Translations under genes and position numbers: made by a program
Origin: Streptomyces sp. SID12501
Lineage (GTDB): Bacteria > Actinomycetota > Actinomycetes > Streptomycetales > Streptomycetaceae
Length of the DNA stretch: 64,000 nucleotides
Assembly: GCF_010550245.1 (NCBI RefSeq)
Contig: NZ_JAAGLU010000016.1
Span: 1 to 64,000, forward strand
Direction: 5' to 3'
Shown: positions 8,368 through 17,153 of the stretch, one piece after another
Numbering within the stretch: position 1 is the stretch's first letter
How the letters are laid out: each line of letters opens with the position of its first letter
The notes under the pieces: model-generated
What the model was told of the DNA's origin: nothing
What the model saw: only the letters and a program-made list of their open reading frames with translations
Databases searched by the model: none

Positions 8368-8397
8368 TTTACCTTTCCTTGGTGATTGGGGTACTGT
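8368..8397 (+). promoter_or_regulatory. probable promoter of the terC leader
   Basis: TTTACC at 8368-8373 and TACTGT at 8392-8397, 18 bp apart, lie in an unusually AT-rich stretch (8345-8400). They predict transcription from about 8404, immediately at the 5' stem of the riboswitch that begins at 8406. The fit between the predicted start and the RNA element supports both. Confidence 0.5.
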
Positions 8398-8405
8398 TTT
8401 TCCAA

Positions 8406-8534
8406 CGGAGGGGAGTACTCCCTACCTGCTGCGGCGTACCCGTCAATACGGATCGATCCAGATCCCGGGGCGTCGGCCCGCAGGCATCCGGGCGCGAGAA
8501 GGAGCCCGACTGTCGCGGGTGGAAGAGACCTCCG
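8406..8534 (+). promoter_or_regulatory. yybP-ykoY manganese riboswitch upstream of terC
   Basis: The leader has the two conserved parts of this riboswitch class: GGGGAGTA in the first loop (8410-8417) and AGAGACC in the closing strand (8524-8530). They are tied by a perfect P1 helix, CGGAGG (8406-8411) with CCTCCG (8529-8534). Between them are GC-rich hairpins such as CCGT/ACGG near 8439-8450. The class binds Mn2+ and controls Mn2+ exporters, including TerC/Alx proteins. The terC ribosome binding site GGAGG lies 36 nt downstream at 8571, so control could be of translation or by an alternative hairpin. Confidence 0.85.
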
Positions 8535-8579
8535 GTAGCGACGACGCTGAAATTTGCCGTTACTACTGCCGGAGGCGCA

Positions 8580-9581
8580 GTGAATGTTTCCGTGGCCCTA
8601 TGGGTCCTGACCATCGTGGGTCTCGCCGCTCTGATCGCGGTGGACTTCTTCATCGGGCGCAAGCCCCACGACGTATCCATCAAGGAAGCCGGAATCTGGA
8701 CGGTTGTCTGGATAGCCCTGGCCGGGCTCTTCGGCCTGGGGCTGCTCGTCTTCAGTGGCGGTGAGCCCGCCGGTGAGTTCTTCGCGGGCTTCATCACCGA
8801 GAAGTCGTTGAGCGTCGACAACCTCTTCGTCTTCGTCCTGATCATGGCGAAGTTCGCGGTGCCCTCGCAGTACCAGCAGCGGGTGCTTCTCGTCGGTGTC
8901 CTCATAGCGCTCGTCCTGCGGGCGATATTCATCGCCGCCGGCGCCGCGATCCTCGCGAGCTTCGCGTGGGTGTTCTACATCTTCGGTGCCTTCCTCATCT
9001 GGACCGCCTGGAAGCTGATCCAGGAGGCCCGCACCGACGACGAGGACGAGGGGTTCGAGGAGAACAAGCTGCTCAAGGCTGTCGAGAAGCGATTCGGTGT
9101 GGCCGATCGCTACCACGGCACCAAGCTGTGGATCGAGGAGAACGGCAAGCGGATCATGACGCCGATGCTGGTCGTGATGCTCGCGATCGGTACCACGGAC
9201 GTCCTGTTCGCCCTCGACTCGATCCCGGCGATCTTCGGCCTGACCCAGGACCCGTACATCGTCTTCACCGCCAACGCCTTCGCCCTGATGGGCCTGCGTC
9301 AGCTGTACTTCCTCATCGGCGGTCTGCTGAGGAAGCTGGTCCACCTCTCGTACGGCCTGTCGGTCATCCTCGGCTTCATCGGCGTCAAGCTGGTGCTGCA
9401 CGCGCTGCACGAGTCCGGCGTCCACGTACCGGAGATCTCCATACCGGTCTCCCTCGGCGTGATCTGCGGAGTCCTGGTGGTCACCACCATCACCAGCCTG
9501 ATCGCCTCCAGGAAGCAGGAGGCGGCCGAGGCGGCGCAGAAGGAGAGCGAAGGCGCTCCGAAGGACAGCATCGGCGCCTGA
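8580..9581 (+). CDS. terC: TerC/Alx-family integral membrane protein, probable Mn2+ exporter
   Basis: 333 residues with about nine membrane helices. Family signatures are VDFFIGRKPHDVSIKEAG (about 20-37), EKSLSVDNLFVFVLIMAKF with the conserved Asp-Asn pair, and the repeat-related IGTTDVLFALDSIPAIFGLT with a second conserved acidic pair; these acidic residues are the expected metal path. It has an acidic cytoplasmic loop (ARTDDEDEGFEENK) and a short charged tail. GTG at 8580 is chosen because GGAGG lies just upstream and the protein then starts at its first helix. The Mn2+ riboswitch in front supports a role in metal efflux rather than tellurite resistance as such. Confidence 0.93.
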   Translation: MNVSVALWVLTIVGLAALIAVDFFIGRKPHDVSIKEAGIWTVVWIALAGLFGLGLLVFSGGEPAGEFFAGFITEKSLSVDNLFVFVLIMAKFAVPSQYQQRVLLVGVLIALVLRAIFIAAGAAILASFAWVFYIFGAFLIWTAWKLIQEARTDDEDEGFEENKLLKAVEKRFGVADRYHGTKLWIEENGKRIMTPMLVVMLAIGTTDVLFALDSIPAIFGLTQDPYIVFTANAFALMGLRQLYFLIGGLLRKLVHLSYGLSVILGFIGVKLVLHALHESGVHVPEISIPVSLGVICGVLVVTTITSLIASRKQEAAEAAQKESEGAPKDSIGA

Positions 9582-9635
9582 CCACGTCGGACGTAGGAAC
9601 AACCACCATCGGGAGCGGGGCGCGGCGAATTGCCG

Positions 9636-9687
9636 AGCACCGTTCCCGGTGCTTCGTTGGGTGGTGAGCGTCCCTTGCCGGGGACGC
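9636..9687. terminator. two hairpins in the terC / ABM-like gap
   Basis: AGCACCG (9636-9642) pairs with CGGTGCT (9647-9653) around a 4-nt loop, and GCGTCCC (9668-9674) pairs with GGGACGC (9681-9687) around a 6-nt loop. They lie between terC and the next gene and probably end terC transcription. Confidence 0.4.
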
Positions 9688-9707
9688 CACGGCCGGGTGG
9701 AGAAATC

Positions 9708-10022
9708 GTGGACACAGCGACGAAGTTCGTTCAGATCATCGACATCGAGACCGACCGGATGGAGGAGATGCGGGCGCTGGTGCAAGAGACCGACAAGCGC
9801 CTCGCCGGCCGTGCCGGCGGACCCACGCACCGCCTCGTTCTGCAGGACAGGAACCAGCCCAACAGGTTCCTGGTGATGATCGAGTTCGAGTCGTACGACG
9901 AGGCCATGCGCAACAGCGCCGACCCCGAGACGAGCAGGATGGCGTCGCAACTTGCCTCACTGTGTACGAGGCCGCCGACGTTCACCGACTGCGACGTACG
10001 GGAGACGACCGAGCTGAAGTAG
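9708..10022 (+). CDS. small ABM-like (dimeric alpha/beta-barrel) protein
   Basis: 104 residues starting at GTG with GGTGGAG upstream. The pattern of strand VQIIDIE, helix DRMEEMRALVQETDKRLA, strands HRLVLQDR and FLVMIEFES, then helix YDEAMRNSADPETSRMASQLA is that of the antibiotic-biosynthesis-monooxygenase / stress-responsive dimeric barrel superfamily. No cofactor residues can be assigned and such small barrels have many roles, so the substrate is unknown. It stands alone between terC and the calcium antiporter, followed by a good hairpin terminator. Confidence 0.7.
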   Translation: MDTATKFVQIIDIETDRMEEMRALVQETDKRLAGRAGGPTHRLVLQDRNQPNRFLVMIEFESYDEAMRNSADPETSRMASQLASLCTRPPTFTDCDVRETTELK

Positions 10023-10043
10023 CGGCAGCGGGACACCGAGCGT

Positions 10044-10084
10044 GCCCCGCGGCGGCAGGCGGTCGACCCGTGCCGCCGTGGGGC
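10044..10084 (+). terminator. hairpin terminator after the ABM-like gene
   Basis: A 14-bp stem with one G-T pair, 10044-10057 with 10071-10084 (GCCCCGCGGCGGCA against TGCCGCCGTGGGGC), 13-nt loop, 21 nt after the stop codon. The rest of the gap to 10291 shows no gene. Confidence 0.6.
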
Positions 10085-10291
10085 TCCGGCCCGTCGAACC
10101 GGTGCGAGGGGCGGGTGAGAGGGCTCGGGGCAGGGGGAACATGCGCCCGGGTTTTCGGGGCAGCAGGTCGAAGCCGGGAAGATCGTGAGGGGCAGTGCAG
10201 TGTGGAGGACCGTCTGTGGGGTCGGCGTGAGGGAGCGTGCGCAGATCGGCGTGGGCATGCGTGGCCCGAACCCGTCTGCGAGGATCGCTGA

Positions 10292-11392
10292 ATGATCGTC
10301 ACGTTGCGGTCGCTCGTGACGCGGTGGACGGCCGTCGTGCCGGTGGCCGCGGTCGTCCTGCTGGTGTTCACGTGGGGACGAGATCTTCCCGGCGTGGTCG
10401 TCGCGCTGGTGACACTGGTCCTCGCGGGAGCAGTACTGGCCGCCGTGCACCACGCAGAGGTGATCGCTCACCGGGTCGGTGAACCCTTCGGCTCGCTCGT
10501 GCTGGCCGTCGCCGTCACGATCATCGAGGTCGCCCTGATCGTCACGCTGATGGCGGACGGCGGGGACAAGAGCTCCACCCTGGCCAGGGACACCGTCTTC
10601 GCGGCCGTGATGATCACCTGCAACGGCATCGTCGGACTCAGTCTGCTCACCGCCTCGATCCGTCATGGGACCGCCGTCTTCAACCCGGAGGGCACCGGCG
10701 CCGCCCTCGCGACGGTCGCGACGCTGGCCACGCTCAGCCTGGTGCTGCCGACGTTCACCACGAGCAAGCCGGGCCCGGAGTTCTCCACCGCCCAGCTCAC
10801 CTTCGCCGCGCTCGCCTCACTGGTCCTGTACGGCCTGTTCGTGGCGACCCAGACCGTGCGGCACCGCGACTACTTCCTGCCGGTGACCCGGCAGGGCGAT
10901 GTCATCACCGCGGACGCTCACGCGGAGCTGCCGACCGGCCGTGACGTCCGGATCAGCCTGGGGCTGCTGGGCCTGGCGCTGATCGGCGTGGTCGGCCTCG
11001 CGAAGGGAGTGTCGCCCACCATCGAGTCCGGGGTGGAGGCGGCCGACCTGCCGCATGCCGTCGTCGGCGTGATCATCGCCCTGCTCGTCCTGCTTCCCGA
11101 GACCATCGCCGCGCTGCGCTCCGCGCGCCGCGACCGGGTGCAGACCAGCCTGAACCTCGCCCTCGGATCCGCGATGGCCAGCATCGGCCTGACCATCCCC
11201 GCCGTGGCCCTGGCGTCCATCTGGCTGTCCGGGCCACTGGTCCTCGGCCTCGGCTCCACCCACATGGTGTTGCTCGCCCTGACCGTGGTGGTCGGTTCGC
11301 TGACGGTGGTGCCCGGGCGGGCCACGCCGCTCCAGGGAGGCGTACATCTGGTGCTGTTCGCCGCCTACCTGGAGCTGGCGATCAATCCGTGA
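10292..11392 (+). CDS. chaA: calcium/proton antiporter (ChaA/CAX type)
   Basis: A 366-residue cation exchanger with about eleven membrane helices. The first alpha-repeat reads GEPFGSLVLAVAVTIIEVAL (about 66-85), with the conserved Gly-Glu-Pro and the membrane glutamate that carries the ion. The second repeat is VIIALLVLLPETIAALRSA followed by LNLALGSAMASIGLTIPAV. These match ChaA-like Na+(Ca2+,K+)/H+ antiporters. The length is normal. It converges on the MHS transporter gene with only 15 bp between the two stop codons, so there is no room for an ordinary intergenic terminator. Confidence 0.9.
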   Translation: MIVTLRSLVTRWTAVVPVAAVVLLVFTWGRDLPGVVVALVTLVLAGAVLAAVHHAEVIAHRVGEPFGSLVLAVAVTIIEVALIVTLMADGGDKSSTLARDTVFAAVMITCNGIVGLSLLTASIRHGTAVFNPEGTGAALATVATLATLSLVLPTFTTSKPGPEFSTAQLTFAALASLVLYGLFVATQTVRHRDYFLPVTRQGDVITADAHAELPTGRDVRISLGLLGLALIGVVGLAKGVSPTIESGVEAADLPHAVVGVIIALLVLLPETIAALRSARRDRVQTSLNLALGSAMASIGLTIPAVALASIWLSGPLVLGLGSTHMVLLALTVVVGSLTVVPGRATPLQGGVHLVLFAAYLELAINP

Positions 11393-11407
11393 CCACCGCG
11401 CCGCAGG

Positions 11408-12712
11408 TCACTCCGTGGCCGGTACGGCGGCGAGGCGGGGCACCGGCCGGGTCTCCGGCAGCAACGCGAAGCACCCCAGGCTGAACAGCGCGATCCCCGA
11501 CAGATAGGCGCCCACGCCCCACGGGACCCGGCCCCCGTGCTCGGCGAGGGCGGTCGCCACGATCGGCGTGAGCGCGCCGCCGAGAACCCCGCCGAGGTTG
11601 TAGCCGACCGCGGCGCCCGTGCACCGTATGCGGGGCTCGTACAGCTCCGGCAGATACGCGGCGATCACCGCGAACATCGTGACGAACGCGATCATCGCCA
11701 CCAGGAAGCCGAGGAACATCAGCAGCGGTTCGCCGGTCGACAGCAGCGCGACCATCGGGCACATCCACAGGGCGGCGGCCCCGCAGCCGGTCAGACACAG
11801 CGGGCGGCGACCGTAGCGGTCCCCCAGGAGCGCCATCACGGGCGTCAGGGCGCCCTTGACCACCACCGCGGCCATGATGCAGGCCAGCATGACGGTACGG
11901 CTGACACCGAGCCGTTCGGTCCCGTAGGCGAGGGACCAGGTGGTCACCGCGTAGAACACCGCGTAGCCGACCGAGAGCGCGCCCGCCGTCAGCAGGACCA
12001 GCCGCCAGTGGTCGCGCACCACCTCGGCGAGCGGCACGCGCGCGTGGTCGTCGATCTCCAGGAAGCCCGGGCTCTCGGTGAGCGACGAACGCAGCCACAG
12101 CCCTGCCAGAGCGAGTACCCCGGCCGCCCAGAACGGCACTCGCCACCCCCACGAGGCGAACTGCGCCTCCGTGAGGGACACCGACAGCGCCAGCATCACA
12201 CCGTTGGCGAGCAGGAAGCCCACCGCGGGGCCGATCTGCGGGAAGCTCGACCACAGGGCGCGCCGTTCGGCGGGCGCGTGCTCCGCGGTCAGCAGGACCG
12301 CCCCGCCCCACTCCCCGCCGAGCCCGAGCCCCTGGAGGAAACGCAGCACCAGGAGGAGGACGGGAGCGGCGGTGCCGATCGACTCGTACGTCGGTACGCA
12401 GCCGACCGCGACCGTCGACGCACCGGTCAGCAGCAGTGAGGCGACGAGGACCGGTCGCCGCCCGCGCCGGTCCCCGATGTGCCCGAACAGCACCGCCCCC
12501 AGCGGCCGGGCGACGAACCCCACACCGAACGTCCCGAAGGCGGCCAGCGTCCCGGCCACCGGCGAGAACGTCGGGAAGAACAGTGGCCCCAGAACCAGTG
12601 CGGCGGCGGTCCCGTAGACGAAGAAGTCGTAGAACTCGATGGCCGTCCCCGCGAGCGAGGCGGCGGCCAGCCGCACCATGGAAGGCGCCCTTGCCGTGCG
12701 TACGTCGTGCAT
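11408..12712 (-). CDS. MFS transporter, metabolite:H+ symporter (MHS) family
   Basis: 434 residues, twelve predicted helices. The start of helix 1 (AGTAIEFYDFFVYGTAAAL), the loop GHIGDRRGRRPVL after helix 2 and LRFLQGLGLGGEWGGAVLL are diagnostic for the MHS branch that includes KgtP, ProP and ShiA-like carriers of organic acids and osmolytes. A further RYGRRPLCL loop marks the second half. The substrate cannot be named. The S66 peptidase gene ends 58 bp upstream on the same strand, so the pair may be transcribed together. Confidence 0.9.
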   Translation of the reverse strand: MHDVRTARAPSMVRLAAASLAGTAIEFYDFFVYGTAAALVLGPLFFPTFSPVAGTLAAFGTFGVGFVARPLGAVLFGHIGDRRGRRPVLVASLLLTGASTVAVGCVPTYESIGTAAPVLLLVLRFLQGLGLGGEWGGAVLLTAEHAPAERRALWSSFPQIGPAVGFLLANGVMLALSVSLTEAQFASWGWRVPFWAAGVLALAGLWLRSSLTESPGFLEIDDHARVPLAEVVRDHWRLVLLTAGALSVGYAVFYAVTTWSLAYGTERLGVSRTVMLACIMAAVVVKGALTPVMALLGDRYGRRPLCLTGCGAAALWMCPMVALLSTGEPLLMFLGFLVAMIAFVTMFAVIAAYLPELYEPRIRCTGAAVGYNLGGVLGGALTPIVATALAEHGGRVPWGVGAYLSGIALFSLGCFALLPETRPVPRLAAVPATE

Positions 12713-12770
12713 ACCGCGTCAACCACCCACGGAGATCGCACGTTACGGGGACGCGTGGGGCCGATCTGGA

Positions 12771-13817
12771 TCAGTACGTCACGCTGATGCGCCGGTCGGG
12801 ACCGTCCACCCGTACCGACCCTCCATAGGGGATGACGAGTTGCGGATCCGTGTGCCCGAAGTCCACGTCGAAGACGGTCATCAGGCCGGGAGCGTAGGCG
12901 CGCAGCGCGTGCTGGACCGCCTCCCGCTGCTCGGCGGCGTAACGGGCGCCCTCCTCGGGGCTGTTGGGGCGCTCGAAGGACCAGGTCTTCGCGCGCCCCA
13001 TCAGCAGCGCGGAGAAGCGCTGGAGCAGTCCGCGTTCGCCTATGTTGCGCACCGTGCGGAAGACCTCCTCGCCGCTCGGCAGCTCCTCCGAGGTCTCCAG
13101 GAACAGCACTCCGCCGTCGTACGTCTTCGGATCGTGGGAGATCTCGCGGTCGGTCATCAGCAGCCAGCCGAGGATCTCCAGGCAGCCGCCCCAACCGGGG
13201 CCCTCCACCACGCGGTCGGCGTTCAGCCACGTCCAGCCGGTGCCCGGACGGGTCTCCGGTTCGCTGTCGAAGGTCGCGGGGTCGGCCCAGTCGCGGTCGA
13301 CGTCGTTCCAGCGCTCGGCGGGCCGCAGTTCGTACTCGCCGGAGGTGAACAGGGCGGCCCGCAGGGACTCGGCGGTCAGCGGGTCCATGGCCCCGGGACG
13401 CCCGAACGCCGTCATCACGGTCGCGCCGTGGAAGCCGACGATCCCGGTGTTGTAGAGGTACGCCAGCAGGTTCGTGTTGTCGCTCATCCCGAAGAACGGC
13501 TTCGGGTTCGCCCGGATCAACTCCCGGTCCAGAAAAGTCAGTACGGTGATCTGGTCGTCGCCGCCGATCGTCGCGATGACCGCCTTGACATCCGGGTCGG
13601 AGAACGCGGCGTGGATGTCGTCGGCCCGCTCCTGGGGCGTCGAGCCCATCTTCCGGGTCGCCGGATACTCGACCGGTTCGAGCCCGAACTCCTTGCGCAG
13701 CCGCTCCAGACCCAGTTCGTGAGGGCGCGGGAAGAGCCCGGGCAGTCCGGCGCCCGGCGAGATGACGGCGATGCGGTCGCCGGGCGAGGGCTTTGGGGGA
13801 TACGCAGGGGGCGTCAT
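12771..13817 (-). CDS. S66 family peptidase (LD-carboxypeptidase / MccF-like)
   Basis: 348 residues. The serine peptidase nucleophile sits in FFGMSDNTNLL (Ser about 112), with GGDDQ before it as the oxyanion-forming turn; LFLETSEELPSGEE supplies the glutamate and VDFGHTDPQL the histidine of the Ser-Glu-His triad. S66 enzymes either trim the terminal D-residue from muropeptide tetrapeptides or, in the MccF group, cleave acyl-sulfamoyl-adenylates such as processed microcin C. The FHGA element and overall length look closer to MccF-like members, but this cannot be settled by eye. The ATG gives MTPPAYPPKPSPGDRIAVIS. It is divergent from aroQ. Confidence 0.85.
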   Translation of the reverse strand: MTPPAYPPKPSPGDRIAVISPGAGLPGLFPRPHELGLERLRKEFGLEPVEYPATRKMGSTPQERADDIHAAFSDPDVKAVIATIGGDDQITVLTFLDRELIRANPKPFFGMSDNTNLLAYLYNTGIVGFHGATVMTAFGRPGAMDPLTAESLRAALFTSGEYELRPAERWNDVDRDWADPATFDSEPETRPGTGWTWLNADRVVEGPGWGGCLEILGWLLMTDREISHDPKTYDGGVLFLETSEELPSGEEVFRTVRNIGERGLLQRFSALLMGRAKTWSFERPNSPEEGARYAAEQREAVQHALRAYAPGLMTVFDVDFGHTDPQLVIPYGGSVRVDGPDRRISVTY

Positions 13818-13919
13818 GCCGGGAGCGTACGAGCCGCCCCGTTGTGGGCGCACCGTGATAAACCGGGGCTGAGCAGCGGTCCCCGACGGGCCGTCACCCC
13901 TGAACGGACCGGAGGAACC

Positions 13920-14393
13920 GTGCCCCGCACCCTCGCCAACGCCCCGATCATGATCCTGAACGGCCCCAACCTGAACCTCCTGGGCCAGCGCCAGCCGGAG
14001 ATCTACGGCTCCGACACACTCGCCGACGTCGAGGCCCTGTGCGCCAAGGCGGCGGCCGGGCACGGCGGCACAGTGGACCTCCGCCAGTCCAACCACGAGG
14101 GCGAGCTGGTCGACTGGATCCAGGAGGCACGCCTCAGCCACGCCGGCATCGTCATCAACCCCGGCGCCTACTCGCACACGTCCGTCGCGATCCTGGACGC
14201 GCTCAACACCTGCGACGGCATGCCGGTGCTGGAGGTCCACATCTCCAACATCCACCAGCGTGAGGCGTTCCGGCACCACTCGTACGTCTCACTGCGTGCC
14301 GACGGTGTCATCGCGGGGTGCGGTGTGCAGGGGTACGTGTTCGGGGTGGAGCGGGTCGCCGCGCTGGTGAAGGCGGCGACCGCGGGGGTGTGA
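13920..14393 (+). CDS. aroQ: type II 3-dehydroquinate dehydratase
   Basis: 157 residues, normal for the dodecameric type II enzyme that dehydrates 3-dehydroquinate in the shikimate (or quinate) pathway. Signatures: ILNGPNLNLLGQRQPEIYG with the catalytic tyrosine, SNHEGELVDWIQEA, INPGAYSHTSVAILDAL, and EVHISNIHQREAFRHHSY with the catalytic His. GTG start with GGAGGA just upstream. It ends one base before the convergent stop codon of the ABC transporter ATPase. No other aro gene is nearby. Confidence 0.95.
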   Translation: MPRTLANAPIMILNGPNLNLLGQRQPEIYGSDTLADVEALCAKAAAGHGGTVDLRQSNHEGELVDWIQEARLSHAGIVINPGAYSHTSVAILDALNTCDGMPVLEVHISNIHQREAFRHHSYVSLRADGVIAGCGVQGYVFGVERVAALVKAATAGV

Positions 14394-14394
14394 C

Positions 14395-15174
14395 CTACAG
14401 CCGTCCCGCCTCCACGATCCGCCGCAGGAACTGCCGGGTGCGCTCCTGCTGCGGATCGCCGAACACCTGCTCGGCCGTGCCGCGTTCCAGGACCACGCCG
14501 CCGTCGAGGAAGCAGATCTGGTCCGCGACATCGCGGGCGAAGCCCATCTCGTGGGTGGCCAGGACCATGGTCATGCCGTCGCCCTTCAGGTCCCGGACGA
14601 CGGCGAGGACCTCGCCCACGAGTTCCGGGTCGAGGGCCGCGGTGATCTCGTCGAGGAGCAGCAGCCGGGGGCGTACGGCCAGGGCGCGGACGATCGCCGC
14701 CCGCTGCTGCTGGCCGCCGCTCAGCCGGTCCGGGTACTCGTCCGCCTTCGCGCCGAGCCCGAGCCGCTCAAGCAGCTCACGGGCGTACCGCTCCGCCTCA
14801 GCGCGCTCCACGCCGTGCACCCGGCGCGGAGCGAGGGTGATGTTCTCCAGGACCGTCATGTGCGGGAAGAGGTTGTAGGCCTGGAAGACCACGCCGATCC
14901 GGCGGCGCACGGCGTCCTGGTCGGTGCGCGGGTCGGTGATCTCCTCGCCGTCCAGCCAGATCGCGCCGTCGTCGATGTCCTCCAGCAGGTTCGCGCACCG
15001 CAGCAGCGTGGACTTGCCGGAGCCGGACGCGCCGATCAGAGCGGTCACCGTGTGCGGGGCGACCTCCAGATCGACGTCCCGCAGGACGACCGTGTCGCCG
15101 AACGTCTTGCGCACGGACTCCATACGTAGCACGGGGGAGGAGCCCCCGGGGATGTCGCTGGGGATGTTGCTCAC
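14395..15174 (-). CDS. amino-acid ABC transporter ATP-binding protein
   Basis: 259 residues. Walker A GASGSGKST, Q-loop VVFQAYNLFPHMTVLENI, signature LSGGQQQRAAIVRAL, Walker B LLLLDEITAALDP and H-loop VLATHEMGFA. This is the GlnQ/GltL polar amino-acid class, although Walker B continues EITAALDP rather than the usual EPTSALDP. Start GTG at 15174 overlaps the stop of the permease gene (GTGA), so translation is probably coupled. It is the last gene of the operon binding protein, permease, ATPase. Confidence 0.93.
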   Translation of the reverse strand: MSNIPSDIPGGSSPVLRMESVRKTFGDTVVLRDVDLEVAPHTVTALIGASGSGKSTLLRCANLLEDIDDGAIWLDGEEITDPRTDQDAVRRRIGVVFQAYNLFPHMTVLENITLAPRRVHGVERAEAERYARELLERLGLGAKADEYPDRLSGGQQQRAAIVRALAVRPRLLLLDEITAALDPELVGEVLAVVRDLKGDGMTMVLATHEMGFARDVADQICFLDGGVVLERGTAEQVFGDPQQERTRQFLRRIVEAGRL

Positions 15175-16079
15175 AGTGATCCTCCCTGCGCCCGCTGCCG
15201 GTCCATCCGGGCCGTCACCCAGTCCGTGAAGCGGGTCATCGGGATGGTCAGCGCGACGAAGACCAGTCCCGCGACGATGTACGGCGTGTAGTTGAGACTG
15301 CGGCCCACGATGATGTCGGCAGCGCGTACGGCGTCGACCGCGCCGCCGATCGAGACGAGCCCGGTGTCCTTCTGCAGCGACACCAGGTCGTTCAGCAGCG
15401 GCGGCACCTGACGCCGTACGGCCTGGGGCAGCACGACGTACCGCAGCGACTGCCGGTTGGTCAGCCCGAGCGAGCGCGCCGCCGCCCGCTGCGACGGGTG
15501 TACGGACTCGATGCCGGCGCGGAACACCTCGGCGACGTACGCCGAGTACGTCAGCGTCAGCGCCGTACCGCCGAGGAGCACCGGGTCCACGGTGATGCCC
15601 TGGAGCCGCAGCGCCGGGACACCCAGGACGACGATCATCAGGTTGATGATCAGCGGGAGACCGCGGAAGAAGTCCGTGTACGCGGCTGCCAGTGCGCGCA
15701 GCGGGAAGAACACCGGGCCGCGCAGCGTGCGCGCGATGGCGATCAGCATGCCCAGGACGAGCACCGCGACACCGCAGATCAGCAGCAGCCGTACGTTGAG
15801 CCACAGCCCTTCGAGGACCTTGGGGAACGCCTCGCGCGCGTACTGCCCGTTGAAGAACGTCTCCTTGGTGCGTGGCCAGCCCGGCGCGCTCACGACGACC
15901 AGATAGAGGACGACGCCGGTGACGAGGGTGGACAGCGCGGCGATCGACGTGGCGCGGCGCGCACGGGTGCGCTTGTACCGCTCACGGTCGATCCGCCGCC
16001 GCGAAGGGACGTAACCGTCGCCCCGGTCCGGCAGGTCGCCCGGGCCCTCCTGCCCGGACTCCTCCTTCACTGCGGTCAC
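15171..16079 (-). CDS. amino-acid ABC transporter permease
   Basis: 302 residues. A charged cytoplasmic N-terminal region of about 45 residues is followed by about six helices. The inner-membrane coupling motif is EVFRAGIESVHPSQRAAARS followed by LGLTNRQSLRYVVLPQAVR, the EAA loop of His/Glu/Gln-type permeases, with YTDFFRGLPLIINL earlier. Start GTG (VTAVKEESGQ) overlaps the stop of the binding-protein gene by GTGA, and its own stop overlaps the ATPase start. Confidence 0.93.
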   Translation of the reverse strand: MTAVKEESGQEGPGDLPDRGDGYVPSRRRIDRERYKRTRARRATSIAALSTLVTGVVLYLVVVSAPGWPRTKETFFNGQYAREAFPKVLEGLWLNVRLLLICGVAVLVLGMLIAIARTLRGPVFFPLRALAAAYTDFFRGLPLIINLMIVVLGVPALRLQGITVDPVLLGGTALTLTYSAYVAEVFRAGIESVHPSQRAAARSLGLTNRQSLRYVVLPQAVRRQVPPLLNDLVSLQKDTGLVSIGGAVDAVRAADIIVGRSLNYTPYIVAGLVFVALTIPMTRFTDWVTARMDRQRAQGGSL

Positions 16080-16957
16080 TTGAGCACCGGTGCGTCGACG
16101 GCGTCCGACAGCCACTGCTTCTCGATCGAGGCGAGGGTGCCGTCCTTGCGCAGGGCGTCCACCGCGGTCGTCACGCACGAGGTGAGCGCGCTGCCCTTGT
16201 CGAGCACGAGCCCGAACTGCTCCGGAGCGGCGCCCTCGTTCTCGAACTGCCCGACGATCTTCGCGTCGGTCACCTCGGCGGCGGTGATGTAGAAGGCGGT
16301 CGGCAGGTCGACGACGATGGCGTCCACCTGGCCGTTCTGCAGCGCGGACTTGGCCTGGTCGTTCTTCGCGTACGCGGCCGGCTCCTGGGTCGGCTTCACC
16401 ACGTCGTCGATGTAGTTGAGGCTGGTGGTGCCGACCTGGGCGCCCAGCTTGAGGCCCTTGAGATCCGCGATGCTCGTCGCCTTCGCGGCCTTGGAGGACT
16501 TCAGCGCGATGACGGCCTGGCGCACGTCGTAGTAGCCGGACGAGAAGTCCACGGCCTTCTTGCGCTCGGCGCTGATCGACACCTGGTTGATGTCGAAGTC
16601 GAAGGTCTTCGCCCCGGGCGCGAACGCCTTGTTGAAGGGCACGCTCTGCCACACGACGTTCGCCTTGTCGTAGCCGAGCTGCTGCGCCACGGCGTACGCG
16701 ACCGCCGACTCGAAGCCCTCACCGTTGGCAGGCTTGTCGTCCTTGAACCAGGGCTCGTACGCGGGCTCGTCGGTGGCGATCGTCAGCTTGCCCGAGGTCT
16801 GGGTGGCCAACTTGCCCTTGGCACAGGTGGTTCCGGCCGTCCCGGTCGGTTTGGCGGCGCTCTCCTCCGGCTGTGGGGCACAGCCGACAGCGGTGGCGAG
16901 CAGGGCGACAGTGGCGGCGGAGAGCGCGCGGCGCAACATGTAAGGGGCAAGGTGCAT
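16076..16957 (-). CDS. amino-acid ABC transporter substrate-binding lipoprotein
   Basis: 293 residues. A lipoprotein signal ends in ATAVGC with Cys about 26, then a short linker and a type II periplasmic binding fold: GKLTIATDEPAYEPWF, GEGFESAVAYAVAQQLGY, DFDINQVSISAERKKAVDFS, LKGLKLGAQVGTTSLNYI and GQVDAIVVDLPTAFY. It should collect a polar amino acid outside the membrane for the two genes that follow. ATG at 16957 is used; an internal ATG six codons later (MLRRALSA) would give a more standard signal peptide and is an equally good start. Confidence 0.92.
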   Translation of the reverse strand: MHLAPYMLRRALSAATVALLATAVGCAPQPEESAAKPTGTAGTTCAKGKLATQTSGKLTIATDEPAYEPWFKDDKPANGEGFESAVAYAVAQQLGYDKANVVWQSVPFNKAFAPGAKTFDFDINQVSISAERKKAVDFSSGYYDVRQAVIALKSSKAAKATSIADLKGLKLGAQVGTTSLNYIDDVVKPTQEPAAYAKNDQAKSALQNGQVDAIVVDLPTAFYITAAEVTDAKIVGQFENEGAAPEQFGLVLDKGSALTSCVTTAVDALRKDGTLASIEKQWLSDAVDAPVLK

Positions 16958-17153
16958 GGCGGGAGAGTGGCAGCGGACCGTGCCATTTGTCCAGGTCACA
17001 CGCGGAATTGTCCGCATAATGGGAACGTGTGTTGCGTTCGTGTGAACGCCGGGGCCGCCGACCGAGGGCGGGGATCGACAGGTCGGCGGCCCGTGCCGCT
17101 CAGGAGCCGTCATCCTGTGCGGGGCTGCTTTCAGTGGACTACGCCAGCGCGCA

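Noticed and set aside
17004..17032. SigR-like promoter GGAAT-N18-GTG on the plus strand
   Set aside because: It points toward the 3' end of the minus-strand MBL gene and no plus-strand gene follows; the -10 also departs from GTT.
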